Shown: in pieces, positions 8,756-17,403 of the stretch | Position numbering within the stretch: the first letter of the stretch is position 1 | Layout of the letters: each line of letters opens with the position of its first letter | Assembly (NCBI RefSeq): GCF_016899755.1 | Contig: NZ_JACJJC010000006.1 | Span: 1 to 64,000 of the forward strand | Direction of reading: 5' to 3' | DNA length: 64,000 bases | Source: Sutterella massiliensis | GTDB lineage: Bacteria > Pseudomonadota > Gammaproteobacteria > Burkholderiales > Burkholderiaceae_F | Program-made: the position numbers and the translations under genes | The notes under the pieces: generated by a model | Seen by the model: the letters and a program-made list of their open reading frames with translations, nothing else | Database searches by the model: none | Told to the model about the DNA's origin: nothing

Positions 8756-10720
8756 TCAGTTGACCGTTCCGTTTGATTGATCGGGTTCTTCGACGCCTGC
8801 CGCACCGGAAGATTCGATCGTATCAACTGCCGTCTCTGTCTTTTCGGTCTCGGCGAAACGTTCGAGCGAAGCGTGAAGCGCCTCATTCAAAGCTTCCGCC
8901 GAACAAGGCTTCTGAAGAATGACGGGGAGGCTCTTCGGGGCATCGCGCCCGCTCGTGCGGTCGCGCTCGAAGTCGCCTTCGATCAGATCTCGCGACACCG
9001 CCGTAATGAGAACAGCGGGCACCGCACGCCCGAGACGCTTCTCTAAAATGCCTGCGGCTGCGAGCCCGGTCGGAGCCCCTTCGCCCAAGTTGTAGTCGGA
9101 AATCAAAACGAGCGGGGACTTTTCTTTCGCAGCCGCCTCCACCGCCGACCAGAAGGCTTCGGTGGGCTGCTCTTCACTTACAACGGACGAGCCCCAGCTT
9201 TCAAGCGCGTCGCGCATGGCCGTCTGCACGAACGCGTTGTCTTCAAGAAGCGCGACGGTGCCCGCAAAGGGTCGAATCGCGCTGCGCCCTGCGGGCGCCT
9301 CTTCGAAAAGGCGCACCTGCTCGGCTTCGCTCACATCGAGCACAAGCCGAAAAACACTGCCGCGCCCGAGGCGCGAACCAACCGAGAGCCCGATATCGAG
9401 CTGCCGGCAGATGCCCTTCACGATCGACAGACCGAGTCCAAAGCCCGAAGCGGTCGACGCCTTGCCGGCTGCTCCCCGGTAAAAAGTCTCGAAAATTTTC
9501 GTGCAGTCCGCTTTCGAGAGGCCCGGTCCCGAATCGTAGACGCCGATCGAGACGCGCGCGTGCCCAAGACGGCGCGCGGCAACGACGATTTCACCCTGAG
9601 GCTTATCGGTGTAGCGAATGGCGTTCGTGATGAGGTTTTTGAGCGCGCGGCGCAGCATCAGGGGATCGGTGCGCACCGATGCGTCGATCGGACGCACGCG
9701 AAAGCGCAGTCCCTTCTTTTCGGCAATCGGCCTGAATTCGCGGTCGACTTCCTGCAAAAGCGCCGGGATGCCGATCACTTCCGGGTGAATTTCAAGCCGC
9801 CCGAACTCCATGCGCGTTACTTCGAGGACCTGTTCGACAAGCGTCGAAATGACGCCCATCGTGGTCGCGACCTGCTCGATCACGGGAGCGGTCTGCGGGG
9901 TCGCGCGGCGCTTCAAAATATCGAGGTATATCCCCATCGCCTGGAGGGGCTGACGCAGGTCGTGGTTCGCAGCAGCAAAGAAGCGTGCGCGGCTTTCGCT
10001 CTCCTCCTGCGTTGCGCGGCGCGCCGCTTCCGTGCGGTTCACTTCACGCTTCAGGCGTTCGACGAGGCGTCGGTTCTCATCGTCCATGAGGATCGAAGAG
10101 AGCATCATTTCGTTCAAGCGCCGCCCCGAATAAAGAATGAAGACCGTAACGACAAGAAGCACGAGCGCCATGATCGTTTGACTGACGCCGTACTGCGCCG
10201 CAACCGAAATCGTCATGGGCGCGAGCGAAAGAAGCGTGAAGAACGTGAGCGCGGGCATCCAGCTCGAATAGACGGGCCAGCTCGCAAAAGTCACGGCAAC
10301 GATCACGGCAATCGTCACGACCTGCAGGATCCCGGAGACAGGAACGAGAAAGACCGCGCCCGCCACGCCCCAGATGAAGCCCGCGCACGTCGCGAGAACC
10401 GTCCAGCGCCGAATCCAGATGCGGACGCGCGCAACACGCTCGCGGTCGCGCCAGAAGCCGCGAACGAAGTGAAGTGCGAAATAGACTTGCACGAGCCCGA
10501 AAGCGGCCCAGACGCAAAGGAAAATGCGCGAAACATCCGAATGCCAGAACGTGGCTAAGAGCGAGGCAATCCCGGTGAACTGGGCGGCAAGCGCCACCGG
10601 AAGGAGCTTCATCGACGCGAGCACGAGCTTGGCGAGCGTGCGCGCCGTGACGCTGCGTGAAGCGGGCAGCATCATGAAGTTTTTCAGAAACGAAATGAGA
10701 GAGCGACGTGAAGCGGGCAT
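8756..10720 (-). CDS. Membrane hybrid sensor histidine kinase with C-terminal receiver
   Basis: A 654-residue two-component protein. Residues 30-195 contain about six hydrophobic segments (an inner-membrane sensor without a large periplasmic domain). A helical linker leads to the dimerisation box 'NHDLRQPLQ' with phospho-acceptor His at about 253. The ATP-binding domain follows, with an N-box ('NLITNAIRYTD') and glycine boxes ('DSGPGL', 'GFGLGLSIV'). A receiver domain after residue 490 has Asp at about 542 in 'LISDYNLGEG'. The HDLRQPL form of the H-box is typical of NahK/ErcS-type hybrid kinases. No response regulator lies next to it, so the output probably passes through a distant phosphotransfer protein or regulator. 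The start codon is uncertain because no clear ribosome site precedes either early ATG. Confidence 0.9.
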   Translation of the reverse strand: MPASRRSLISFLKNFMMLPASRSVTARTLAKLVLASMKLLPVALAAQFTGIASLLATFWHSDVSRIFLCVWAAFGLVQVYFALHFVRGFWRDRERVARVRIWIRRWTVLATCAGFIWGVAGAVFLVPVSGILQVVTIAVIVAVTFASWPVYSSWMPALTFFTLLSLAPMTISVAAQYGVSQTIMALVLLVVTVFILYSGRRLNEMMLSSILMDDENRRLVERLKREVNRTEAARRATQEESESRARFFAAANHDLRQPLQAMGIYLDILKRRATPQTAPVIEQVATTMGVISTLVEQVLEVTRMEFGRLEIHPEVIGIPALLQEVDREFRPIAEKKGLRFRVRPIDASVRTDPLMLRRALKNLITNAIRYTDKPQGEIVVAARRLGHARVSIGVYDSGPGLSKADCTKIFETFYRGAAGKASTASGFGLGLSIVKGICRQLDIGLSVGSRLGRGSVFRLVLDVSEAEQVRLFEEAPAGRSAIRPFAGTVALLEDNAFVQTAMRDALESWGSSVVSEEQPTEAFWSAVEAAAKEKSPLVLISDYNLGEGAPTGLAAAGILEKRLGRAVPAVLITAVSRDLIEGDFERDRTSGRDAPKSLPVILQKPCSAEALNEALHASLERFAETEKTETAVDTIESSGAAGVEEPDQSNGTVN

Positions 10721-10847
10721 GGGTTCGGATATCGATTGGTACGGACGAGAACCGAACGCTCAAGGCGAAGCGCTCGATCCGTTCGTTTTTGTTTTTCGTC
10801 TTTTTGCGGCGCTTTTTCGGGCTGCAGCGCCTCCGGATTTCTTCGAC

Positions 10848-11963
10848 TCAGCGAACTGCGGACGCAGACGACCACGTTAGCTTCGCGCTGCCGGCTTCGA
10901 GCGTCAAGTGTGCAGCGACCCCGACAGGGAGCGTCGCCTGATGCGGCACGTGTCCGAAGGGCAGTCCCGAAACCATCAAGACACGCTCCGGGAGTCGCGA
11001 GCGAATGTAGTCGAAAACGCGCGCGAGGGTCGCGTCGCCCGGGAACCGCCAGGCGTTGTTCGCGCCCGCAAAGTCCCCGAGAAGAATGGCGCGCTGCCGC
11101 TCGAGAATGCCTGCGTCAAGGAGCGTCAGCAGCATGCGCTCGACGCGGTAGGCCGCTTCGTCGACATCTTCTAGGAAAAGAATGCCGTCGGAAACCTCGG
11201 GCAGCCAAGGCGAGCCGACCAAACTCGAGACGAGCGCGAGGTTGCCGCCCCAGAGCGTCCCTTCGAGCGCATGCACGCCCGTCCGGGCCCAATCGGGGAG
11301 CTTTGGCGCGCGTCCGTGCCGCCACGCGAGCGGCCCCGGTTCGTCGCCGAAAACGACGCCGAAGCGCTCGAGCGCGAAACGGTCGGGATTCGCAAAACTG
11401 CCCAGCATCGGGCCGTGCCAGGAGGCGCGCCCCGTTTGGGCGAAAAGCGCGAGATTCAAAGCCGTAAAGTCCGAGAAGCCCACGATCGGCGTCTTGGCCT
11501 CGGCCAACACCGACCAGTCGAGAAGAGGCAGGAGCCGCGTCATTCCGTAGCCGCCGCGAATCGGCATCGCGAGGTCGATTTCGGGCATCGTGAGCGCGCG
11601 CATGAGATCGGCCGCACGGACTTGGTCGCTGCCCGCGAAACGCCCGGTTTGCTCGAGTAGGTGTTCGAGGAGCACGGGTTCGAGCCCGCATCGGCGGCAG
11701 TTTTCAAGCGCCGCCTCGCGCCGCGCGTGATGAATGTCGCCCGTGCGCGTCAAAAACTGGTAGGAAGGCGCAAAGATCGCGACGCGCTTGCCCGCCCACC
11801 GCTCGAACGCGCCCGCGCGGCGCATCGCGTCGATGTCGGCCGCTTCGTGCACGCACAAATTCGCCACGGGCGCAAGCGCCGGATCGGCCGCAAGCGACTC
11901 GGGGCGCTCGTAAATCGGCAGCTCGGACTGCGCAGCCTGCGCATTTCGCACGGAGGTCATCAT
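10848..11963 (-). CDS. ldcA: LD-carboxypeptidase (peptidase family S66)
   Basis: A 371-residue serine peptidase of the LdcA/MccF family, which removes the terminal D-alanine from tetrapeptides during murein recycling in the cytoplasm. Family marks are 'PIRGGYG', the nucleophile motif 'GFSDFTALN' with Ser at about 164, 'GNLALVSSLVGSPW', 'FLEDVDEAAYRVERML' carrying the triad Glu, and a late His segment 'GHVPHQATLPVG'. There is no signal peptide. About 60 N-terminal residues precede the domain, slightly more than usual. The ATG at 11963 follows a GGGGGAAG box. It starts 15 bases after tadA on the same strand, so the two are probably one transcript. MccF-type hydrolysis of other acyl-peptide conjugates cannot be excluded. 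Confidence 0.88.
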   Translation of the reverse strand: MMTSVRNAQAAQSELPIYERPESLAADPALAPVANLCVHEAADIDAMRRAGAFERWAGKRVAIFAPSYQFLTRTGDIHHARREAALENCRRCGLEPVLLEHLLEQTGRFAGSDQVRAADLMRALTMPEIDLAMPIRGGYGMTRLLPLLDWSVLAEAKTPIVGFSDFTALNLALFAQTGRASWHGPMLGSFANPDRFALERFGVVFGDEPGPLAWRHGRAPKLPDWARTGVHALEGTLWGGNLALVSSLVGSPWLPEVSDGILFLEDVDEAAYRVERMLLTLLDAGILERQRAILLGDFAGANNAWRFPGDATLARVFDYIRSRLPERVLMVSGLPFGHVPHQATLPVGVAAHLTLEAGSAKLTWSSASAVR

Positions 11964-11978
11964 CGCTTCCCCCTCTGT

Positions 11979-12950
11979 TCACTCGCCGCATGCGCCGCAT
12001 TCGGCAGCCGCGCCGCGCGCGTTGCGCTTTTCTTCAAAGAAGCGCTTCAAAAGCGCCGCCGCCTCGTTTTCGAGCACGCCCGCGGTCACGAAGGGCCGGT
12101 GGTTGACGCCCGGAATGTCGTAGAGTCTGAGCGCCCCCTGAACGGCACCGCGCCTCGGGTCCAGCGCTCCGAAGACGATCCGCCGGCACCGCGCTTCGGC
12201 AATTGCGCCGGAGCACATGGGACAAGGCTCAAGCGTGACATAGAGCGTCGTGCCGCAGAGGCGATGGTTGCCGCGCTTTTTGGCGCCCGCTCGAAGGGCA
12301 AGCATCTCGGCATGCGCACTCGGGTCGCAGTCGCGAAGCGTCCGATTGCCCGTCACGGCAAGTATCTCGTCGCCTTCGACCAAGACCGCGCCGACAGGCA
12401 CTTCGCCCGCTTCGGCCGCAGCCGCAGCTGCACCGAGCGCCAAGCGCATGAAGCGCTCGTCGAGCGCCGGATCGACTTCGGGCGCGCCGCTATTGACCGT
12501 GCGATTCTTTTCCTGAAGCGCCTGAATGCGCGCCGCACGGCGCGAAGCGAGCACCTCGCGCGCGGCTTCGAGTTCGTCGATCAAGCGCGCCGTCGTGACG
12601 TCGGGGCGCGGCGAGAGCAGCGAGCGCACGGCACCGTGCGCGTCGCCCGCCGCATCTGCGCTCGATTCGAGGAGCCCGAGCGCAAAGAGCTTCGCTTCGA
12701 GCGACGCCGCACTTTCGGCGAGCCAATTGCCCGGTCCCGCGAGAAACGCCGTGAGTCGCTTCTCGAGCACGTCGCGCGGCATCGGCAAGTCGCCCGCGTC
12801 TAGGAGCGCCGCCGCAGCGGCCGTTCGCACGTCGCGCTCGCCCTCGGGGCCCTTCGCGAGCGACGCAAAGCCGATCCCGCGGCGAATCGAGAGCTCCACA
12901 AAGCGTTCGACGTCGCGAAGCGAATAGTCGGCGTCTAAAAGTCGGTACAT
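11979..12950 (-). CDS. tadA: tRNA adenosine(34) deaminase with a ~160-residue N-terminal extension
   Basis: Residues about 165-323 form a complete TadA domain, which converts the wobble adenosine of tRNA-Arg(ACG) to inosine. The zinc site is intact: 'SAHAEML' (His at about 213, catalytic Glu 215) and 'EPCPMCSGA' (two Cys at about 243 and 246). Known TadA proteins are about 150-170 residues, but this frame has a further 160 residues upstream, helical, Ala/Arg/Glu-rich and not recognised by me. No ATG, GTG or TTG with a ribosome site precedes the deaminase domain itself, so the extension is probably translated. The ATG at 12950 has only a weak upstream box. ldcA follows 15 bases downstream. Confidence 0.85.
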   Translation of the reverse strand: MYRLLDADYSLRDVERFVELSIRRGIGFASLAKGPEGERDVRTAAAAALLDAGDLPMPRDVLEKRLTAFLAGPGNWLAESAASLEAKLFALGLLESSADAAGDAHGAVRSLLSPRPDVTTARLIDELEAAREVLASRRAARIQALQEKNRTVNSGAPEVDPALDERFMRLALGAAAAAAEAGEVPVGAVLVEGDEILAVTGNRTLRDCDPSAHAEMLALRAGAKKRGNHRLCGTTLYVTLEPCPMCSGAIAEARCRRIVFGALDPRRGAVQGALRLYDIPGVNHRPFVTAGVLENEAAALLKRFFEEKRNARGAAAECGACGE

Positions 12951-13081
12951 AACTTCGAAACAATATTCGGTACGGAAGAAATCGGGCGCAGCGATAGAAT
13001 GCGGCGAAGAACCGGCAACGATGCAGCATCGCCTTTGCGTGCCTGCACTTATCCCGGACCACGTCTTCGGAGAATCGCTCT

Positions 13082-13540
13082 ATGCACTGCGCACATCGCC
13101 TCAATGCCGCGTCCCTTGCCCGCACGTTCTGCGCCGGGCTCGCGGCCGCCACCATTCTACTAGCCGCTCCGCATGCCTCGGCCGCCACCAAGGAGAGCGA
13201 TGCGCTCGCCGACTGCCTTTACGAGAACACCACAAACGCCGACCGCGACGCGATGGTGCAGTGGGCGTACGTGACGATCGGCAAAACGCGCGCCGCGCGC
13301 GAAGTGCAGACGATTCCGAGCGCGAAGACGAAGGCGGTCGAAGCGAACGCGCAGAAGGTGCTCACAAACCTCGTGATGAAGCGCTGCGGCAAGCCCGCGA
13401 TGAAGGTGCTCCTCAAGGACCCGAAGAACGGACTGCAGGATACGCTCGGTTCGCTCGCGATGAAGCTCATCAACGAAGAAGCGCAGAAGCGCTCGAGCCC
13501 GCTCCTCTCGCTCACGATCACGGACCTCCTGCGCCCGTAG
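13082..13540 (+). CDS. Small exported protein of unknown function
   Basis: A 152-residue protein I do not recognise. It begins with a clear Sec signal peptide ending near 'HASA-A' at residue 34. The mature part is helical, with two Cys (in 'ADCLYEN' and 'KRCGKP') that could form a disulfide in the periplasm. The ATG at 13082 has GGAG ten bases upstream. It is transcribed divergently from tadA across a 131-base gap; a TAGAAT hexamer at 12995-13000 may be its -10 box. A competing plus-strand frame starting at 13021 overlaps it but has no signal peptide or family features. Confidence 0.7.
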   Translation: MHCAHRLNAASLARTFCAGLAAATILLAAPHASAATKESDALADCLYENTTNADRDAMVQWAYVTIGKTRAAREVQTIPSAKTKAVEANAQKVLTNLVMKRCGKPAMKVLLKDPKNGLQDTLGSLAMKLINEEAQKRSSPLLSLTITDLLRP

Positions 13541-13713
13541 CGCGCAGCGCATTTTTTGCCCGATCGAACAGAAACGATCGGATCGGGCAAGGAAGGCGTC
13601 GGTTTCTGAAATTGAGGCAAAAAGCGCAAAGCTAAGCTTTGGTTGTGACGACGGGAAGGCCTTTGCGCCGCCCTAAACATTTCTGCTTTACCCTCAAGAT
13701 AGGACATCAAGAC

Positions 13714-14133
13714 ATGACCAGCGAAACCGATTTCCTCCACACGCTCACGTTCGACGCGGGCGAACTGCAAACGAGCGAATTTTTCAAGAAGAACTTCTCG
13801 GGCCGCGTCTGGCTCAAGATGCTTTCGCTCACGCCCGCCTGCCCCATCGGCAACGTCACGTTTGAGCCGGGCTGCATCAACAGCTGGCACGCTCACGAAG
13901 GCGGTCAGACGCTGCTCGTTACCGCCGGCCGCGGCTGGTACCAGGAATGGGGCAAGCCCGCACGTGAATTGAAGCCGGGCGACGTCGTCGACATCCCCGC
14001 GCATGTCAAGCACTGGCACGGCGCGGCAAAGGACAGCTGGTTTTCCCACTTCTCCGTTGAAGTAGACGCCGAGAAAGGGCCCGCCGTCTGGATGGAGCCT
14101 GTCGATCGCGCTCAATACGATAAGCTGCCGTAA
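13714..14133 (+). CDS. Cupin-domain protein
   Basis: A 139-residue single-domain cupin. The metal-binding set is visible: 'NSWHAHEGGQTLLV' supplies two His and the Gln of motif 1, and 'DIPAHVKHWHGAA' supplies the His of motif 2. The tail 'HFSVEVDAEKGPAVWMEP' resembles cupins found with carboxymuconolactone decarboxylase-like and oxidoreductase proteins. It is probably a small-molecule-binding or isomerase-type cytoplasmic protein, but the reaction is unknown. The ATG at 13714 follows AGGA at the right distance; the frame extends further upstream without a ribosome site. It stands alone between an exported unknown and a convergent HigA-like gene. Confidence 0.85.
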   Translation: MTSETDFLHTLTFDAGELQTSEFFKKNFSGRVWLKMLSLTPACPIGNVTFEPGCINSWHAHEGGQTLLVTAGRGWYQEWGKPARELKPGDVVDIPAHVKHWHGAAKDSWFSHFSVEVDAEKGPAVWMEPVDRAQYDKLP

Positions 14134-14272
14134 GCGCTCGTAACGCTTCGGGCACCGGAGACCGCTCAGCATGAGCGGCTCCTCTCAAAAGGCGACCGCT
14201 CGAAAGCCGTCGAGCCGGCCGCCTTTTGTCCTTGTCCGTTTTTGTCGCCGGGTGCTGCGCCGCGAAGTGCGC

Positions 14273-14635
14273 TTAAGGCGCCTCACGGGCCTCGGCTGCG
14301 GCCACCGCTTCGTCCCAAGCGGCCTGCATCTCGAGCCAGGGGGCCGAGCCCGTGCCGAAAATCGACCCTGCCTGCGCGGCCATTTCGGCCGTCACGGGCG
14401 CCTCACCCGCATAGACGCGGGCAAGCGCCTCGGGCGTCAAGCCGAACCACTTCGCCGCGAGCGAGAGCGGCGTGTCGGCGAGAACAGACGCAAGCACGAC
14501 GCCCGGGTGCTGCGGCGCACCGCCCTTTCTGCCGCCGCGCGCCCCGCCGCCGGCACGCCCGCCCGTACGGGCACCCTTTGCCGTCTGGGTTCTTACTTGC
14601 TTGCCCTGCGCGTAGCGCGTGCGCTTTTTCTCCAT
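14273..14635 (-). CDS. Lone HigA-like helix-turn-helix protein with basic Gly-rich N-terminus
   Basis: A 120-residue protein. The C-terminal 75 residues follow the HigA/VapI plasmid-maintenance antitoxin pattern: 'HPGVVLASVL', then 'LSLAAKWFGL' and 'LARVYAGEAPVT' (helix-turn-helix), then 'FGTGSAPWLEMQAAWD', the usual end of that family. Residues 1-45 are instead a basic stretch rich in Arg, Lys and Gly that could bind nucleic acid non-specifically. No HigB/RelE-like toxin lies on either side (a cupin upstream, a hydrolase downstream), so it is an orphan, perhaps a DNA-binding repressor. The ATG at 14635 is the best start, although its ribosome box is weak. Confidence 0.75.
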   Translation of the reverse strand: MEKKRTRYAQGKQVRTQTAKGARTGGRAGGGARGGRKGGAPQHPGVVLASVLADTPLSLAAKWFGLTPEALARVYAGEAPVTAEMAAQAGSIFGTGSAPWLEMQAAWDEAVAAAEAREAP

Positions 14636-14785
14636 GATGTCGTCCGACCGATTGTTCCGTTGATGTTGTGCTCGTCCGCCGACCGCCCACCCTCGCAGGC
14701 CCCAAGCGAACGCACCGGTGAAGCGCATGAGTCTAGCGCAAGCGCACGCGCGGAAAGAATTCTCGAAAGTCGGTATTGCCGCGCC

Positions 14786-15934
14786 TTATGCGCGATCGGG
14801 CCACCAGCGGTGAGGCATCGGTTCGCCCGACGCCCAGAGAAAGGCCTCTCCGATGGTCGGGAAAGCCGGCGCAACGCCGAGCGCGCGGCATGAAGCGAGC
14901 GCGCAATTCAAGGGTTCCGTCCAGACGTGCCGCGAGAGCGCGTACTTGGCGTTGTGGCAGGGCATGACGCGCTTTGGCGCGAGGTCGGCAACCGCTCTTC
15001 GCCAGTCTTCGGGCATCAGATGAATGGTCGACCAGTCGGTGTTGTACTGCCCGTCCTCGAGAATCGCGAGGTCGATCGACGGAAAGCGGCTTCGGATCGC
15101 CTTGAAGTGCGGCCCGTAGCCGCCGTCGCCCGAGAGGTAAAGCGTCTTGCCGGGAAACTGCAAAACGAAGCCGGCCCAAAGCGTGGTGTTGCGCTTCAAG
15201 GTTCTGCCCGAGAAGTGCTGCGAAGGCACGGCCGTTGCGAGAAGCGAATCGCCCACGCGCGTCTCTTCAAACCAGTCGAGCTCCGTGATGCGCTCCGCGG
15301 GCCACCCCCAGTACTCGAAATGCGCACCGACGCCAAGCGGGCAAACAACGCGCTTGACGCGATTCGCTATGGCGCGAACCGTCGCGTAGTCGAGGTGATC
15401 GTAGTGATCGTGCGTAATGAAAAGGCAATCGACGGACGGCATGTCCTCGGGCCGATAGACGTCCGCACCCCGGAAGGGCTTGAAGGCAAAAGGCACGGGC
15501 GAGGCCGCGCCAAGCGCAGGATCGACAAGTACGCGCAGGCCGCTCTCGTGCAAGAAAAAACCTGAGTGACCCAACCAAACAATTTGTCCCGAAGCCACAC
15601 TCTCAAGCGGTGTTTTCACGCTCGGCACCCGTACCGATGGCTCGATTCCGGCGGTCTTGTCGGTGAGAAAGTCGTACATCGCGCGCCAGCTCGAGCGACG
15701 CTTTCCCGTGAAATCGGGCACTTCGACGAGGTTGCGAAAAGCGCCGTCGCGCCAGTTGGGCGATGCTTCGATCCGGCGAAGCCGCTCACCCGAGGGCGCT
15801 GCACCCATTTCTTCGCTGATGATGAAGCCCCCGGTGCCGCCGGACACGGCTGCGCCGAGCGCACACAAACCCGCAACGCGCAACGCGCGCCGACGGGGCG
15901 GAGTCTTCTCGTAGAAATGCCAATCGCGCCGCAA
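14786..15934 (-). CDS. Metallo-beta-lactamase-fold hydrolase (RomA/NAPE-PLD-like)
   Basis: A 382-residue protein. The zinc signature 'THDHYDHLD' lies at about residues 174-181, preceded by 'IVWLGHSGFFL' and followed by further His-containing strands ('PSQHFSGRT', 'YLSGDGGYG', 'MPCHNAKYAL'). This layout fits the UlaG/RomA branch of the metallo-beta-lactamase superfamily, related to N-acyl-phosphatidylethanolamine phospholipase D. The N-terminus has a twin-Arg-like basic stretch and then a hydrophobic helix, so the protein is probably anchored in or exported across the inner membrane. The substrate is unknown. It stands alone, with the iron alcohol dehydrogenase upstream on the same strand and a hairpin between them. 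Confidence 0.85.
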   Translation of the reverse strand: MRRDWHFYEKTPPRRRALRVAGLCALGAAVSGGTGGFIISEEMGAAPSGERLRRIEASPNWRDGAFRNLVEVPDFTGKRRSSWRAMYDFLTDKTAGIEPSVRVPSVKTPLESVASGQIVWLGHSGFFLHESGLRVLVDPALGAASPVPFAFKPFRGADVYRPEDMPSVDCLFITHDHYDHLDYATVRAIANRVKRVVCPLGVGAHFEYWGWPAERITELDWFEETRVGDSLLATAVPSQHFSGRTLKRNTTLWAGFVLQFPGKTLYLSGDGGYGPHFKAIRSRFPSIDLAILEDGQYNTDWSTIHLMPEDWRRAVADLAPKRVMPCHNAKYALSRHVWTEPLNCALASCRALGVAPAFPTIGEAFLWASGEPMPHRWWPDRA

Positions 15935-15963
15935 AACTTCGTCCCCTTTTCGAGCGAGAGAAA

Positions 15964-15990
15964 TTGCGGGGCAAAGAACTCGCCCCGCAA
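15964..15990 (-). terminator. Hairpin between alcohol dehydrogenase and hydrolase genes
   Basis: TTGCGGGGC (15964-15972) and GCCCCGCAA (15982-15990) pair exactly around a 9-base loop. On the minus strand the stem is followed by TTTCTCT. This is a reasonable but not ideal terminator for the dehydrogenase gene ending at 16048. Confidence 0.45.
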
Positions 15991-16047
15991 GTCGTCACGT
16001 TTGACTATATCGGAAGTTTTGCGCACCCGATTTTTGGATTTTCGCGA

Positions 16048-17238
16048 TTACTTGCCGCTTTTTGCCGCAGTGAGAATCGCAAGCACATCATCTTCGGAAA
16101 GGGGCTTCAGACGACCGATCGGTCCCTTTCTCACAGCGTGACGCGCGAGCGACTCGATCGGGCAGTCGCCGATCCCGAGCGACTCGAGCGTCGTCGCGAG
16201 CTTCATCTGCTGCAGCCACGAGATGAACTTCGCAATCCCGAGCGCAATCACGGCCGCTTCCGAACGCTTTTCGCCGTCGGTCGTGTCGGCGACGCCCATC
16301 ACGCGGCGCGAGAACGCGGCAAAGCGCGCGGGGGCAAACTGCGAAACGTAGCGCATCCAGGCGGGGATCACGACGGCCAAGCCCGCGCCGTGCACGACGG
16401 CTTCGTTCCAGCCGGAGATTTCGTGTTCGATCGCGTGGCACGCCCAGTCCTCCTCGCGCCCGAGGCCGAAGTAGCCGTTGTGCGCAAAACTCCCGGCAAG
16501 ACCGATCTGGCACCAAGCGTCGTAGTCCTTGGGGTTCGAGAGCACCTTCGGCCCGAATTCGAGAATCGTGCGCAGCGCCGCTTCGGCCTGGCCGTCGACG
16601 AATTCCGTGTGTTCGGTATTCGAGAAGTAACGCTCGAGGATGTGCGAGAACATGTCGACGACCCCGGCCGAGATCTGCAGCGCCGGCAGCGTCGCAAAGC
16701 GCGCGGGATTGATGAGGGCCGCGCGCGGTCGAATGAGCGGGGAACCGATCCCGATCTTGTCGCCGTGGTGCGTGATGACGGCGCGCGTCGACTGCTCGGA
16801 GCCCGCTGCCGGAATCGAGAGCACCGCGAAGACGGGGAGCGCCTTTTCGGGCACCGCTTCACCCGTGAAAAAGTCCCAGCTGTCGCCCTCATACTCAACG
16901 CCGATCGCAACCGCCTTGGCCGTATCGATCACGGAGCCGCCCCCCACGGCGACAACGGCCTTGATCGCCTGATCGCGAATCCAGTCGACCGTGTCGCGCA
17001 CGAAGTTCATGCGGGGGTTGGGCTGCACGCCGCCCTTTTCGATGACGGTAAAGCCCGCCTCTTCGAGGCTCGAGCGCACCGCGTCTAGGAGCCCCGTGCG
17101 GCGGACACTGCCGCCGCCATAAAGAACAAGCACCTTACCGCTCTTGCCGAGCGTCTCGCGAATGACCGCACCCGTCTGGGTTTCTGCATCGCGCCCGAAA
17201 ACCAAACGCGTGGGATTGTGGTAGCTGAAGTTGAGCAT
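16048..17238 (-). CDS. Iron-containing alcohol dehydrogenase (YqhD/BDH-like)
   Basis: A 396-residue group III metal-dependent alcohol dehydrogenase that would interconvert aldehydes and alcohols with NAD(P)H in the cytoplasm. It carries the nucleotide motif 'VGGGSVIDTAKA' and the metal ligands: Asp and His in 'GVVDMFSHILERY' and two His in 'CHAIEHEISG...VVHGAGL'. Length and motifs match the butanol dehydrogenase/YqhD branch, which tends to prefer NADPH and to detoxify short aldehydes. I start it at the ATG at 17238 ('MLNFSYHNPTRLVFG'), where homologues begin, although a longer frame is open. A palindrome overlapping a TAGAAT hexamer lies about 150 bases upstream. It appears monocistronic. Confidence 0.92.
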   Translation of the reverse strand: MLNFSYHNPTRLVFGRDAETQTGAVIRETLGKSGKVLVLYGGGSVRRTGLLDAVRSSLEEAGFTVIEKGGVQPNPRMNFVRDTVDWIRDQAIKAVVAVGGGSVIDTAKAVAIGVEYEGDSWDFFTGEAVPEKALPVFAVLSIPAAGSEQSTRAVITHHGDKIGIGSPLIRPRAALINPARFATLPALQISAGVVDMFSHILERYFSNTEHTEFVDGQAEAALRTILEFGPKVLSNPKDYDAWCQIGLAGSFAHNGYFGLGREEDWACHAIEHEISGWNEAVVHGAGLAVVIPAWMRYVSQFAPARFAAFSRRVMGVADTTDGEKRSEAAVIALGIAKFISWLQQMKLATTLESLGIGDCPIESLARHAVRKGPIGRLKPLSEDDVLAILTAAKSGK

Positions 17239-17381
17239 GATCGTGGTTGAAGGCGCGGGACGCTGCGTTTTTTGCCGCGCGATGCGCTTCCGGCCGAAAG
17301 AATGCTGATGAAGCGGCCCGGTAGCGGACCCCAAAGAAGAAAATGCTCGGCCAAGCGGAAGTCGCCCGCCTCGACCGAGGG

Positions 17382-17399
17382 CGCTCATTCTATTGAGCG
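17382..17399 (-). promoter_or_regulatory. Palindrome overlapping a possible -10 box
   Basis: CGCTCA (17382-17387) and TGAGCG (17394-17399) are exact complements spaced by 6 bases. The minus-strand hexamer TAGAAT (17392-17387) lies inside it. This could be an operator over the alcohol dehydrogenase promoter or a hairpin ending the upstream methyltransferase gene. There is no clear -35 box. Confidence 0.35.
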
Positions 17400-17403
17400 A
17401 AAT

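Noticed and set aside
13557..13590. Perfect 10-bp inverted repeat after the exported protein as an intrinsic terminator
   Set aside because: The T-run precedes the stem instead of following it on the plus strand, and the minus strand has an A-run after it, so it does not fit a standard terminator.
13021..13635. 204-codon plus-strand frame overlapping the exported protein
   Set aside because: It is Arg-rich and featureless, while the overlapping frame from 13082 has a clear signal peptide and ribosome site.
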